A stretch of DNA of 64,000 bases from Syntrophomonas sp. DTU018 (GCA_001513155.1 LFSR01000050.1:1-64000), one strand, 5' to 3'; numbered from the stretch's first letter, positions 49,842-58,819 are shown. A program made the numbers and translations. The notes: generated from the letters alone by a model not told the origin.

Positions 49842-51452
49842 ATGTTTTGTAACCAGTGTGAACAGACTTCCAAAGGAGTAGCCTGCACCGTTGTGGGTGT
49901 GTGCGGCAAGAAACCGGAGGCAGCGGTTATGCAGGATTTATTGCTGCACAGCCTGCAGGGCTTGAGCAAGTATGCCCAGGCTGCCCGGGGGCAAGGGGGT
50001 GAGGTAGGTCAGGAGATCAACCGGTTTACTGTGGATGCACTGTTTACTACCTTGACCAATGTAAACTTTGACCCGGAAAGTCTCCAGAACTATATACACC
50101 AGGCAGTAAAATACCAGCAGCAACTGCACCAAGCGGGGGTTAATATAGAAGGCTCTATAATGGAGATAGAAGGGCGCACTGTTGCTGAACTGGTGGAAGA
50201 GGGAGAGCGGGCTGGATTCTTGGTGGATCTCACCCAGCCGGAAGATATTCATTCCCTGCAGCAGATTTTGCTGTATGGAATCAAAGGAATAGCTGCTTAT
50301 GCTCATCACGCTCGGGTACTGGGGAAGGAAGATCAGCGGATCTATGAATTTTTACATCAGGCTCTGGCGGTTATAAACGATCGCAGCAAAGATTTGGCTT
50401 TTTGGCTGGATATGGTACTAAAATGCGGCGAGATAAACCTGGTGGCTTTGGAGCTTTTGGATTCAGCCAATACTGAAAGCTACGGGCATCCGGTGCCAAC
50501 TTCCGTTTCCCTGGGTCATAAAAAGGGTAAAGCTATTCTGGTATCAGGACATGACCTGCGCGACCTAAAAGAGCTGCTGGAAGCTACGCAGGGAACCGGC
50601 ATAAATATCTACACCCATGGGGAAATGCTGCCAGCCCATGGTTATCCCGAACTGAAGAAATACCCGCATTTGGTTGGTCATTACGGCACCGCCTGGCAGA
50701 ACCAGCGCAAGGAATTTGCTGAATTCCCTGGAGCAATTTTGATGACTACTAATTGCCTGCAGGAACCCCGGGAAAGCTATAAAGACAACATTTTCACCAC
50801 CGGGCCGGTAGCCTGGCCGGGAGTGACTCATGTGCCCAATGGCCAGTTTGATCTTGTTATTCAGAAAGCCCTGGAAATGCCAGGATTCGCCGAGGACCTG
50901 GAAGCAGGTTCGGTAATGGTAGGATTTGCCCATAATACAGTTATCGGCATAGCAGATACGGTAATAGAAAAAATTAAAGCCGGAGACATTCGTCACTTCC
51001 TGCTGGTGGGAGGTTGCGACGGATCTAAAGCAGGACGCAACTACTACACTGAGATAGTTGACCAGGCTCCTGCGGATACGGTTGTTCTGACTCTGGGATG
51101 CGGCAAGTACCGCTTCTTCGACCATGACCTGGGGCAAATCGGAGGAATACCAAGACTGTTGGATTGCGGCCAGTGCAATGATGCCTTTTCCGCAGTAAAA
51201 ATAGCTCTGGCCCTGGCAGATGCCTTCCAGTGCGGAGTAAATGAACTGCCCCTGTCCCTGGTATTGTCCTGGTACGAGCAAAAAGCCGTGTCCATTTTAC
51301 TCAGCCTCTTATACCTGGGAATCAAGGACATTCGCCTGGGACCGAGCCTGCCGGCTTTCATTTCGCCGGGTGTGCTGCAAGTGCTGGTAGATAATTTCGG
51401 AATTAAACCGATAACTACTGCCCAGGAGGATCTTCAAGCTATCCTGCAATAG
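49842..51452 (+). CDS. hcp: Hybrid cluster protein (hydroxylamine reductase)
   Basis: A 536-residue Hcp of the anaerobe type. The N-terminal [4Fe-4S] ligands are CNQC, then Cys in KGVACTVVGVCG. Hybrid-cluster ligands lie in GHDLRDLKELLEAT, HGEMLPAHGYPELK, TTNCLQEP, VGGCDGSK, TLGCGKYRF and LDCGQCNDA. Hcp reduces nitric oxide or hydroxylamine and can catalyse S-nitrosylation. GGAGAGGAGG precedes the ATG. A GC-rich stem (AGGGGCAG / CTGCCCCT, 51471-51492) without T tail follows, then a cupin gene. Confidence 0.96.
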   Translation: MFCNQCEQTSKGVACTVVGVCGKKPEAAVMQDLLLHSLQGLSKYAQAARGQGGEVGQEINRFTVDALFTTLTNVNFDPESLQNYIHQAVKYQQQLHQAGVNIEGSIMEIEGRTVAELVEEGERAGFLVDLTQPEDIHSLQQILLYGIKGIAAYAHHARVLGKEDQRIYEFLHQALAVINDRSKDLAFWLDMVLKCGEINLVALELLDSANTESYGHPVPTSVSLGHKKGKAILVSGHDLRDLKELLEATQGTGINIYTHGEMLPAHGYPELKKYPHLVGHYGTAWQNQRKEFAEFPGAILMTTNCLQEPRESYKDNIFTTGPVAWPGVTHVPNGQFDLVIQKALEMPGFAEDLEAGSVMVGFAHNTVIGIADTVIEKIKAGDIRHFLLVGGCDGSKAGRNYYTEIVDQAPADTVVLTLGCGKYRFFDHDLGQIGGIPRLLDCGQCNDAFSAVKIALALADAFQCGVNELPLSLVLSWYEQKAVSILLSLLYLGIKDIRLGPSLPAFISPGVLQVLVDNFGIKPITTAQEDLQAILQ

Positions 51453-51470
51453 GATTTATTATAAGTATAA

Positions 51471-51492
51471 AGGGGCAGCCGGTACTGCCCCT
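51471..51492 (+). other. Hairpin between hcp and the cupin gene
   Basis: AGGGGCAG-CCGGTA-CTGCCCCT has no following T run; more likely an mRNA-processing or partial-termination hairpin than a full terminator. Confidence 0.5.
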
Positions 51493-51514
51493 CAAATGCA
51501 AAGGAGGAATACTC

Positions 51515-51844
51515 ATGGCGGAAAAACTTTCTGGGGTCTGGGTGGCAGCTGAATTAGTGGAAGTACAAACCGGGGCGGTGGTCAGCCGTACCCTGGTTAA
51601 TGAAAAAACCGGAACGGTAACCTTGTTTGCCTTTGATCAAGGCCAGTCCTTAAGCGAACACAGTGCTCCTTTTGATGCTCTGGTACTAGGGCTGGAAGGT
51701 GAGGGTGAAATTCGCATCGACGGGGAACCTCATACTGTAAAAGCGGGAGATTTGCTGATAATGCCGGCCAATCATCCCCATGCGGTGCTGGCGGTAACTC
51801 CTTTCAAGATGATGCTGGTTATGATTAGAGAAGTGAGAAGTTAG
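51515..51844 (+). CDS. Cupin-domain protein
   Basis: A 109-residue single cupin barrel. Motif 1 is approximately SEHSAPFDALVLGLEGEGEIRIDG (about 49-72), with one His and one Glu of the usual metal set, and motif 2 is LLIMPANHPHAVLA (about 84-97) with the two His. AAGGAGG precedes the ATG. Small cupins of this sort often follow hcp in anaerobes; function unknown, perhaps a metal-binding or small-molecule sensor. The last five codons lie in a GAAGTGAGA-type repeat, so the natural C-terminus may have been altered. Confidence 0.82.
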   Translation: MAEKLSGVWVAAELVEVQTGAVVSRTLVNEKTGTVTLFAFDQGQSLSEHSAPFDALVLGLEGEGEIRIDGEPHTVKAGDLLIMPANHPHAVLAVTPFKMMLVMIREVRS

Positions 51845-51878
51845 CTGAGAAGTGAGAAGTGGGAAGTTTGAAGTGAGA
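51828..51878. repeat. Degenerate GAAGTGAGA tandem repeat
   Basis: GAGAAGTGAGAAG occurs at 51828-51840 and 51847-51859, followed by GTGGGAAGT and TTGAAGTGAGA variants. It includes the cupin stop codon. It is simple-sequence DNA with no fold of note. Confidence 0.7.
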
Positions 51879-51949
51879 TTTCTGTGATGAAATATCCTAT
51901 CGGCTGAAGCAGTGAGATGTAGAAACGGTAAGAGTATTTGAGGAGATGA

Positions 51950-52468
51950 TTGTTGGTGGAGTGGACGGAAGAAGCTAAAGCCGCCCTGGAAAGAGTACCT
52001 GGATTTGTGCGCTCCATGGCCAAGCGAGCAGTGGAAAAAGAAGTACGCTCTCAAGGGCGCACTTTGGTAACTGGAGAAGATGTAGCCCGGGCTCATAAGA
52101 AGCATATTGCTTTTGCCGAGGACAAAGAAGGAGAACAGTCCAAAACCCGCATTGCGGTAGTCCGCTGTGAAACGGTATCCGAAGTATGTCCGGGAGTGGC
52201 TTGCTTTAAAGCTTTTAATAAAAGGCACCGCCATTTCCAGGGATATGGAGATGACACGGAAATAATCGGCTTTTTCACCTGCGGAGGATGCCCAGGCAGG
52301 AGGGTCTCCCGGCTGGTGGACAGCTTGAAAAAACACGGCCTGAATAAGGTGCATCTTTCTTCCTGTATGCTTCTGGAAGGGGACTATCCGGCGTGCCCTC
52401 ACGTGAAGGAAATTAAGGCTATGATAGAGAGTAAAGGTATAAAAGTGGTGGAAGGAACCCACCACTAA
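51950..52468 (+). CDS. PCP-reductase-like plus CGGC-domain protein
   Basis: A roughly 172-residue protein. Residues 1-50 resemble the small helical domain found at the end of light-independent protochlorophyllide reductase subunits ([29 protein letters not shown]). Residues 65-170 are a CGGC domain ([46 protein letters not shown]), which is Cys-rich and probably metal or cluster binding. GAGGAG lies before three in-frame candidate starts (TTG 51950, TTG 51953, GTG 51956). The fusion of these two domains is found in anaerobes; its role is unknown. It sits between the Hcp/cupin genes and a ferredoxin gene, suggesting a redox job. Confidence 0.75.
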   Translation: MLVEWTEEAKAALERVPGFVRSMAKRAVEKEVRSQGRTLVTGEDVARAHKKHIAFAEDKEGEQSKTRIAVVRCETVSEVCPGVACFKAFNKRHRHFQGYGDDTEIIGFFTCGGCPGRRVSRLVDSLKKHGLNKVHLSSCMLLEGDYPACPHVKEIKAMIESKGIKVVEGTHH

Positions 52469-52488
52469 GCTATGAATGAGATGTCAAA

Positions 52489-52866
52489 ATGGCAAAAAGA
52501 ACCATCGTGAAAATAGACGAAGAACTGTGCGACGGCTGCGGAGCCTGCATCAGTCCCTGTGCAGAAGGGGCTTTGATGTTGGAAAACGGCAAGGCCAAAG
52601 TAATAAAAGAAGAATTGTGCGATGGGGCGGGTGTCTGCCTGGCAGTCTGCCCTACCGGGGCTTTGTCACTGGAAGTTCGTGAAGCCCCTGAGTTTTCAGA
52701 AATAGCTGTGGAAAAGCATTTAGCTGAGCAGAAAAGGACCTATATCCCCCAGAATTGTTTCATGTGCAATGCCAGTGAGGAGGAGAGATACCTGATTGCC
52801 GTCAAGCATAAAGGGCAGTCCAGGTGGTGCTGTACCCGTTGCCTGCCCAGACTGATCCACGGATAA
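52489..52866 (+). CDS. Ferredoxin with CDGxGxC second site and C-terminal Cys motifs
   Basis: A 125-residue iron-sulfur protein. The first site is complete (CDGCGACISPC with CAEG). The second reads CDGAGVCLAVCP: the second Cys is Ala, so it may hold a [3Fe-4S] or a differently liganded cluster. The C-terminal half adds CFMC and CCTRC (about 90-120), perhaps a metal site. Similar CDGLGxC ferredoxins occur next to CGGC-type or NADH-linked proteins. It lies 20 bases after the CGGC gene and probably belongs to the same transcript. Confidence 0.85.
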   Translation: MAKRTIVKIDEELCDGCGACISPCAEGALMLENGKAKVIKEELCDGAGVCLAVCPTGALSLEVREAPEFSEIAVEKHLAEQKRTYIPQNCFMCNASEEERYLIAVKHKGQSRWCCTRCLPRLIHG

Positions 52867-52932
52867 TGTGTTATGGATGACAGTCTGCAGCGTAAACTTT
52901 AGATTTCGCTTATTATAAGGAAATAAGCCCCT

Positions 52933-52960
52933 AGCCGAAGCTTGAGCTTCGGCTTTCTTT
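52933..52960 (+). terminator. Terminator after the ferredoxin gene
   Basis: AGCCGAAGC-TTGA-GCTTCGGCT followed by TTCTTT. Confidence 0.85.
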
Positions 52961-53035
52961 ATATACCTATCTTCGCTTTGTGTCAACATATCGCCCCCCC
53001 GCTTTATTTCTCACAATTGTTACCTGCTGTGAAGA

Positions 53036-53211
53036 CCACGATGAATGAAAAGTCACCATTTGTGTCATCGCTGTGAAAGTGACTGCGCTGTGTCATCGTG
53101 AGCGCGTAGCGCGTGGCGATCTCAATCGGGGAGACAGATAGACGAATGAGATTGCCGCGCCCCTTTCAGGGGCTCGCAATGACACATAAGAGGACTTTTC
53201 ATTCATCGTGG
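53036..53211. repeat. Miniature inverted-repeat element with perfect 19-bp ends
   Basis: CCACGATGAATGAAAAGTC (53036-53054) is the exact reverse complement of 53193-53211. Between the ends is a palindromic core of the same GTGTCAT-CG-GAGC / GAGATTGCC type as the terminator-inserted elements. It has no coding capacity, and its terminal sequences differ from those of the 152-bp family. Confidence 0.8.
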
Positions 53212-53224
53212 CCTGTGTTTCAGG

Positions 53225-53313
53225 TGATAATTGCGAGCGCGCAGCAATCTCTATGTCAACTAACGGTTTGAGTCAACAGATCGCCACGTCGCTTCGTTCC
53301 TCGCGATGACACT
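53225..53313. repeat. Further copies of the GCGAGCxx / CGCGATGACA palindromic repeat
   Basis: TTGCGAGCGCGCAGCAATCTC and ATCGCCACGTCGCTTCGTTCC-type units lie next to the 176-bp element. Such short palindromes recur at 9.5, 19.7 and 23.7 kb. The remaining stretch to 53509 shows no gene. Confidence 0.65.
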
Positions 53314-53509
53314 ATAGCTGCTGTTTTCTGACGAGAGGATCATTTTCACTAAAATGACAAAGGGAGTGCCCCTTGTATCAAAAAAACTCACCGCCTTTAG
53401 CGTCGCCTTATTGATAGTACGCCTTTAAGAGCATACTATAATTAATAATTGGAGAATTTTACTTAAAGGATGAGACGTCTTCCTGGTGCAGGCAAGGGGA
53501 GGAACCCTC

Positions 53510-54265
53510 ATGGCCGATTTGCTGTTACAAGGCAAAATCTGTTTGGTCACCGGTGCCAGTCGTGGTATCGGAGCAGCTATTGCCCGCGCAGCCGCTGCTG
53601 CAGGGGCGATGGTGGCAATTAACTATTGCCGTTCCAGGAATCTGGCAGAGTCCTTGGCTGAAGAACTGCGTAATGAGGGCGGCCAAGCTATGGCCATACA
53701 GGCAGATGTAGGTTCTTCGGCTGATGTGGAGAGAATGTTTGCTACCGTAGAAAAAGCATGGGGCCCGGTTTCCCTGCTGGTAAACAATGCCGGTGTTTCC
53801 CTGCGGGAACTGGTTACCCATACCAGTGAAGATCAGTGGGACCAGGTCATTAATACTAATCTGAAAGGACCATTTTTGTGCTGCCGGCGGGCTCTGCCTC
53901 ATATGATCCGCAGCCGCTGGGGCCGAATTATAAATATAGCTTCGGTATGGGGAATGAGAGGGGCTTCCTGCGAAAGTGTTTATGCAGCTTCTAAAGGGGG
54001 ATTGATCCTTTTTACCAAATCACTGGCCCAGGAAGTAGGGCCTTCGGGAGTTACAGTAAATGCCCTGGCACCGGGACCTATCGGTACCGATATGCTGGCT
54101 GATGAACTGACGGAAGCCGAAAGGCAGGATTTGGCCGCTGATATTCCTCTAGGGAGGCTGGGGAGTCCGGAGGATGTAGCTAAAACAGTGATATTCCTTC
54201 TTTCAGAGGGAGGAAACTATATAAATGGTCAAGTCATAACTGTAGACGGCGGTTGGACTGCCTGA
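53510..54265 (+). CDS. Short-chain dehydrogenase/reductase, FabG-like
   Basis: A 251-residue NAD(P)-dependent oxidoreductase. TGASRGIGAAIA binds the dinucleotide, NNAG follows (about 90), the catalytic Ser lies in NIASVWGM and Tyr-Lys in YAASKGG. The C-terminal PLGRLGSPEDVAKTVIFLLS and GQVITVDGGWTA match 3-oxoacyl-ACP reductases. ATG 53510 follows GGGGAGGAA. The GAMVAINYCRSRN stretch after strand 2 favours NADPH. The true substrate, 3-oxoacyl-ACP, 3-oxoacyl-CoA or another ketone, is not certain. Confidence 0.88.
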   Translation: MADLLLQGKICLVTGASRGIGAAIARAAAAAGAMVAINYCRSRNLAESLAEELRNEGGQAMAIQADVGSSADVERMFATVEKAWGPVSLLVNNAGVSLRELVTHTSEDQWDQVINTNLKGPFLCCRRALPHMIRSRWGRIINIASVWGMRGASCESVYAASKGGLILFTKSLAQEVGPSGVTVNALAPGPIGTDMLADELTEAERQDLAADIPLGRLGSPEDVAKTVIFLLSEGGNYINGQVITVDGGWTA

Positions 54266-54320
54266 CCCAAGGATGGGTTTGAGCAAGACCAGTTAATAAT
54301 ACTTAAAACAGGAAGGAGCA

Positions 54321-55298
54321 ATGAAAATGCAGCAACGTCCATTAGGAACATCAGGACTATCCGCTTCGGTAATCGCACTTGGCACCTATGCTATAGGTGG
54401 ATGGCGCTGGGGAGGCACTGATGAGGATGAGTCGATTCGTACCATCCATGCCGCTTTAGACGCCGGCATCAATTTTATCGATACCGCCCCGGTTTATGGA
54501 CTGGGCCTGTCCGAGGAAATTGTGGGCAAAGCCGTGAAAGGAAAGCGAGATAAGGTTATCATAGCTACTAAATGCGGTTTGGTCTGGCATACTCAGCAGG
54601 GGGTCTACTTTATTGATGAATACGGGAACCCCGTTCACAAGTACCTGGGACCGGAGTCCGTCAGATATGAAGTGGAACAGAGCCTGCGCCGCTTGCAGAC
54701 GGATTATATTGACTTGTATCAAACCCACTGGCAGGATGTCACCACTCCTATAGAAGATACCATGGCAGAATTAGTGCGTCTGAAGGAAGAAGGCAAAATC
54801 CGGGCTATCGGAGTGAGCAATGCCACCGTAGAGGAAATGGAACGCTATTGCAAGCTGGGAGCAATAGACAGCGATCAGGAGAAATACAGCATGCTGGATC
54901 GCCAGCTTGAGGAAACCAATTTGCCCTGGTGCCTCAAGAACCAAGTGGCATTTCTGGCCTATTCTCCTTTGGCACAGGGGTTATTGACGGGTAAAATTGG
55001 ACCGGACCGGGTATTCAGCGATGATGATTCCCGCAGCACCAATCCCCGTTATTCAGTAGAAAACCGTATCAAGATCAGGTCTCTGTTAGACGGTATTCAG
55101 CCTTATGCTGATAAATATGGCCTAACTTTAGGCCAGATGGTTATTGCCTGGACCCTGGCTCAGCCAGGAGTGACCCATGCTCTGGTAGGAGCCCGCACTC
55201 CGGAACAGGCCATAGAAAACGCCACAGCCGGAAAGGTAGAAGTGGATCCCGACGATTTACAAGTTATAAACACTTTGGTCAGAAACTTTTCTCTTTAA
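54321..55298 (+). CDS. Aldo/keto reductase
   Basis: A 325-residue TIM-barrel oxidoreductase. The catalytic set is Asp in NFIDTAPVYG, Tyr in the same motif, Lys in IIATKCGLVW and His in YQTHWQD. IGVSN and YSPLAQGLLTGKI follow, and the C-terminal VGARTPEQAIENA binds NADP. AAGGAGC precedes the ATG; the alternative ATG 54327 is two codons later. Such enzymes reduce aldehydes or ketones. It probably shares a transcript with the SDR 55 bases upstream, since no terminator separates them. Confidence 0.93.
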   Translation: MKMQQRPLGTSGLSASVIALGTYAIGGWRWGGTDEDESIRTIHAALDAGINFIDTAPVYGLGLSEEIVGKAVKGKRDKVIIATKCGLVWHTQQGVYFIDEYGNPVHKYLGPESVRYEVEQSLRRLQTDYIDLYQTHWQDVTTPIEDTMAELVRLKEEGKIRAIGVSNATVEEMERYCKLGAIDSDQEKYSMLDRQLEETNLPWCLKNQVAFLAYSPLAQGLLTGKIGPDRVFSDDDSRSTNPRYSVENRIKIRSLLDGIQPYADKYGLTLGQMVIAWTLAQPGVTHALVGARTPEQAIENATAGKVEVDPDDLQVINTLVRNFSL

Positions 55299-55373
55299 AC
55301 AGCTGGTCTAAGAGTCACTAAAGCTTTTTCTTAATTACATCAACCCTTTTTACTTATTCTTCGGGTGCAAATG

Positions 55374-55405
55374 GAGCCAGACTCTATACTGGGTCTGGCT
55401 CTTTT
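55374..55405 (+). terminator. Terminator between the aldo/keto reductase and HAD genes
   Basis: GAGCCAGAC pairs with GTCTGGCTC around a 10-base loop and is followed by TTTTC. The ribosome site of the next gene begins a few bases later. Confidence 0.8.
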
Positions 55406-55421
55406 CAGGAGGAACTTATTC

Positions 55422-56081
55422 GTGCTGCCTTATGATCTTATATTGTTTGATTTGGACGGGACCTTGACTGACCCCTGGGAAGGTATTACCAAGTCGGTTC
55501 AATATGCCCTGGCCAAAATGAATATCCACGAGCCGGACCGCCATAAGCTGACTGCTTTTATCGGCCCGCCCCTGGCTGAATCCTTTCAGCATTTTTACCG
55601 CTTAAGCCCGGAGCAGGCCTGGTTAGCGGTGCAGTATTACCGGGAATACTTTGGGGAATATGGTCTGTACGAGAACCGGGTGTACCCGGGCATACCGGAA
55701 CTGCTCCAGGAACTTAACACCCGGGAAATTGCGGTGGGGGTGGCAACCTCCAAGCCCACCCTTTACACTGAGACGATCCTGCGGCATTTTGGCCTGGATG
55801 AGTATTTCCAGCTGGTGGTAGGCAGCAATATGGACGGTACCCGGGTAGCCAAGGCGGACGTGATTCAAGCCTGCCTGGAAGCATATGACCGGGAGTGCAG
55901 GGCTCTAATGATTGGCGATCGCCGTCATGATGTGGAAGGGGCACGCAGCAACGGCATTGATTCTATAGCGGTGGCCTATGGTTATGGATCAGTTGAGGAA
56001 TTGACCAGCGCCCGGCCCAACTACTTGGTTCATACCGTGGAAGAACTGACTCAGCTGCTGTTGGATGGCAATTTGAAATAA
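55422..56081 (+). CDS. HAD-superfamily phosphatase, phosphoglycolate-phosphatase type
   Basis: A 219-residue hydrolase. Motif I FDLDGTLTDPWEG gives the nucleophile Asp, motif II Thr is in GVATSKPTLY, motif III Lys is in VAKADVI, and motif IV is IGDRRHDVEGARSNG. The small helical cap between residues 20 and 85 marks subclass I (Gph/PpaX). I start at GTG 55422, 7 bases after CAGGAGGAA, rather than at 55365, which would cross the terminator. The substrate is probably a small phosphate ester. Confidence 0.9.
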   Translation: MLPYDLILFDLDGTLTDPWEGITKSVQYALAKMNIHEPDRHKLTAFIGPPLAESFQHFYRLSPEQAWLAVQYYREYFGEYGLYENRVYPGIPELLQELNTREIAVGVATSKPTLYTETILRHFGLDEYFQLVVGSNMDGTRVAKADVIQACLEAYDRECRALMIGDRRHDVEGARSNGIDSIAVAYGYGSVEELTSARPNYLVHTVEELTQLLLDGNLK

Positions 56082-56170
56082 CCTCCACTGTTTCTTTGCC
56101 AGGAGCACGGCAACGTGGCGAGCTCATGCAATCTACGCTAACTGCGGCTTAATAGGAATGTGAGCCGAGA

Positions 56171-56381
56171 TGCAGGGGTATTAGCCAGCTCGCTCCGGGA
56201 CTCCTCGCCTGCAACACATCGGCAAACTTTAAGTGCGAAGGGGACCGCTCATAATTCGGCATCCATGCGCTCAGTACTCGCTGCTCGAAACGTCCTGTTT
56301 CTCGCTTCCCTTCGCAGCCCTCAGTTGCGCCGTGAGTTGCCACGGCTCGTCGTACGTCGCTCGCCGGCTAATACTCCTGCA
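56171..56381. repeat. GC-rich element with imperfect inverted ends
   Basis: TGCAGGGGTATTAGCCAGC (from 56171) and its near complement GCCGGCTAATACTCCTGCA (56363-56381; about 17 of 19 matching) bound 211 bp with no assignable gene. ORFs inside, on either strand, lack ribosome sites and resemble no protein. It fills the gap between the HAD gene and the metallo-hydrolase gene. Confidence 0.6.
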
Positions 56382-56390
56382 AGCTAAAGC

Positions 56391-57278
56391 TCAAGCAGGC
56401 AGGTAGTAGCGCTGGTTATCGCAGACAACCTGTTGCTGGTCAACTAAATAATTTAGGTGAATCATGTCCATGATGTACTCATACAGCAGGAAGACTTGCT
56501 GGGGAGGAGGCAGCTTCTGGTAAGTGGGCAGGCAGCGGGCGATTTCTCTCAGAGTATGATGCCCGCGGCGAATACAGTCCAGGATGCGTTTTTCCCGCTG
56601 AAAAATGGTGTCCCGGTAAGCTTTGAGACGCGCAGGGACCTGTTCTTTGACAATAGCCTGACCGTGGCCGCTGACAATAAAGCCTGGTTTAAGGGCCAAC
56701 AACCGCTCGATGGAAGCCAGCAGGTCGGCAATGGAACAACTCAGGTTGCCATACCAGGGACCGAAAGGGGAAAGGTCCAAATCGGCTGTAAAGACAAAAT
56801 CCTGCTCAGGGAAGAAAAAGCCGCAGTGTCCTGCCGAATGCCCGGGAAGATGCATCACCTGGACTTGAACATGGCCAAAATCGAATACCTGCCCTTCATA
56901 AAGAGGCCCGGTTACCTGGATAGGGCGGTAACGGATAGCATCCATATACCTTTGGTGCAGGTGTTTGTCAGGGACTAAAAGGTTAAACCCGAACTCCTGC
57001 AAATAACCATCCGCTGATTCTGCCATGGGCTGATCCGCCGGGTGCATGAGTACCTGGGAGGCTTTAAGATCAGGGGTTAGAAAACAGTGGTCCAGGTGAC
57101 CGTGAGATTGCAATAATAAATCGATAGGGCGTCCTTTTAGGAATTCTTGGCCATCATCCGGGGGACTGGAATCAATCAAGCCGGTCCTGTCATCTTCAAT
57201 CCACACACAATTGCAGTAAGGAAACTGAAATCGCGGTAATTCCAGTACCGTAATCCTTCGCGAAAGCCTGTGAATCAA
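56391..57278 (-). CDS. MBL-fold metallo-hydrolase
   Basis: A 295-residue metallo-beta-lactamase-fold hydrolase. Metal ligands are in SHGHLDHC (HxHxDH, about 58-65), LPGHSAGHCGF (about 145), TADLDLSPFG (about 166) and VSGHG (about 203). A C-terminal helical domain (about 215-290) is winged-helix-like. The start is TTG 57278 with GGGGGG 6 bases before it. It resembles glyoxalase II-like or LACTB2-like hydrolases; the substrate is unknown. Confidence 0.85.
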   Translation of the reverse strand: MIHRLSRRITVLELPRFQFPYCNCVWIEDDRTGLIDSSPPDDGQEFLKGRPIDLLLQSHGHLDHCFLTPDLKASQVLMHPADQPMAESADGYLQEFGFNLLVPDKHLHQRYMDAIRYRPIQVTGPLYEGQVFDFGHVQVQVMHLPGHSAGHCGFFFPEQDFVFTADLDLSPFGPWYGNLSCSIADLLASIERLLALKPGFIVSGHGQAIVKEQVPARLKAYRDTIFQREKRILDCIRRGHHTLREIARCLPTYQKLPPPQQVFLLYEYIMDMIHLNYLVDQQQVVCDNQRYYLPA

Positions 57279-57355
57279 GAAAAGCCCCCCTTTTCCCCTT
57301 TAGATTTCATTATACTATATGATAATGAAACCCTGGGGAAAACCCCTGGGGCAGA

Positions 57356-58819
57356 TCAATAAACGCTGGCCAAAGGAGCCTCATTTTCCTGATTTAAAAT
57401 TTGGCCGGGATAGTTTTTGAGCATTTTGCGCTCAATATAGAAACGGTCGGATAGAGGATCATACTTTACGGTGTCTGCAGCGGTAGGACCCTGACCGGGT
57501 ATTATATACAGGATAATGGCTGAGTACGGGACCAATTGGTCCGCATATAAACCCCTTAACCCTGCTGCTCCTGAGGAACCGGGATTAAGTATTACCGTAT
57601 CTTTTACCACCTGAATGCTCTGTTGATGAGTATGGCCGGTGACTATCAGCGGGTAGGTGCCTGCCAGCTTTTTAGCCACCCGGGGATTGTGGACAACTAC
57701 CAGGTCGATATCCTGATCAGGAGGGGAGGCTAACTCCTGGGCTTGCTGGTCCAGTAGCTTGTTCCATTCCGCCTGATCGGCAGATACTTCGGTACTTGCG
57801 GACAGGGGGTCAGCGCTGCCTAGTATGTGCAGTCCCTGCACATTAACCACCTGACCGTCCAATATGATGCTGTTTTTCATATTCTTGACGAATTCAACGG
57901 TATCAGCGGAGTCATGATTACCGGGAGCGAAAACATAGGGCAAGTCAATTTCCATCAGCCCTTCGGCCAGGTGAGTCTCTAATGGGGAACCGAAATCGGT
58001 TAAGTCGCCGGCATCGATTATCAGATCAACCCGGAATTTGTTAGCCAGGGCTTTAACAAGCTCCACTCCTACCGGATTGGACTGCAGATCACTTACCAGC
58101 AGCACTTTAAGTGTGTCATCTTCCTGCTCTGGATCTCCCAGCAGGGATAAGCTGTTGACGCTGGTAAAAAGCTGCCGGATATTGCTTACTAACAGGTGAG
58201 TCTGATTTTCCATTTCCTCAAGACGATCCAGTAGTTCTCCCGGTTCGGGAATAATCGCGGAGGCCAGGGAAATTACCCCGGTATAGGTGGGTTCCCGGAA
58301 GGCGTTGATATCATAAGTTTTGATTCCGTATCCAAGTATGGAGGCAAACACAAGACAGCCAAAAAGGGCGGATAGCAAAGCATGGCGAAACCGGGGCCTC
58401 CACAATGCCAGTACTAACACCAGTGCCCCCGCAAATGCCGCTCCTAATTGCTGCCAGGCAAATCCATAAAGCATGCGGGGCATATTATCCCGCAGGTTAG
58501 ACAGAAAGGTGAGGCTGTCTTGCGATGAGAGCATTCTTTCGGCCAGATCAGTACCGATGTATTGCAGCCGGATATGAAAAACCAGAGGGGAATGGTGAGT
58601 CGGGGCGGAAATGGTGCCCAGGGGGGTAAGGTGGATTACCGTCTCCCCATGCCATGCGGATTGGACGGACATGCTTAAAGACAGTCCTTCCACATGGTAA
58701 ACTTTGCCTCCTAGCAAATAGACTCCTAAAAAGGATCCGGCTGCTGCGGTAAGCATAATAGCTAAAACAATGAAAACACGCAGATAGGTTGGGTCAGGTC
58801 GGCGGATTAATCTTAACAT
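57356..58819 (-). CDS. Membrane metallophosphoesterase
   Basis: A 487-residue protein with N-terminal membrane helices (about 14-37, then two near 125-175 around an outer loop) and a C-terminal calcineurin-like phosphoesterase domain (about 235-450). Metal motifs are VSDLQSN (Gln where His is usual in D-x-H), DAGDLTD, APGNHDSAD, VVVHNP and TGHTHQQ. The atypical Gln may lower or alter activity. The domain should face outward. It is divergently transcribed from the GH18 gene. Its substrate, perhaps a lipid-linked or nucleotide phosphate, is not known. Confidence 0.85.
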   Translation of the reverse strand: MLRLIRRPDPTYLRVFIVLAIMLTAAAGSFLGVYLLGGKVYHVEGLSLSMSVQSAWHGETVIHLTPLGTISAPTHHSPLVFHIRLQYIGTDLAERMLSSQDSLTFLSNLRDNMPRMLYGFAWQQLGAAFAGALVLVLALWRPRFRHALLSALFGCLVFASILGYGIKTYDINAFREPTYTGVISLASAIIPEPGELLDRLEEMENQTHLLVSNIRQLFTSVNSLSLLGDPEQEDDTLKVLLVSDLQSNPVGVELVKALANKFRVDLIIDAGDLTDFGSPLETHLAEGLMEIDLPYVFAPGNHDSADTVEFVKNMKNSIILDGQVVNVQGLHILGSADPLSASTEVSADQAEWNKLLDQQAQELASPPDQDIDLVVVHNPRVAKKLAGTYPLIVTGHTHQQSIQVVKDTVILNPGSSGAAGLRGLYADQLVPYSAIILYIIPGQGPTAADTVKYDPLSDRFYIERKMLKNYPGQILNQENEAPLASVY

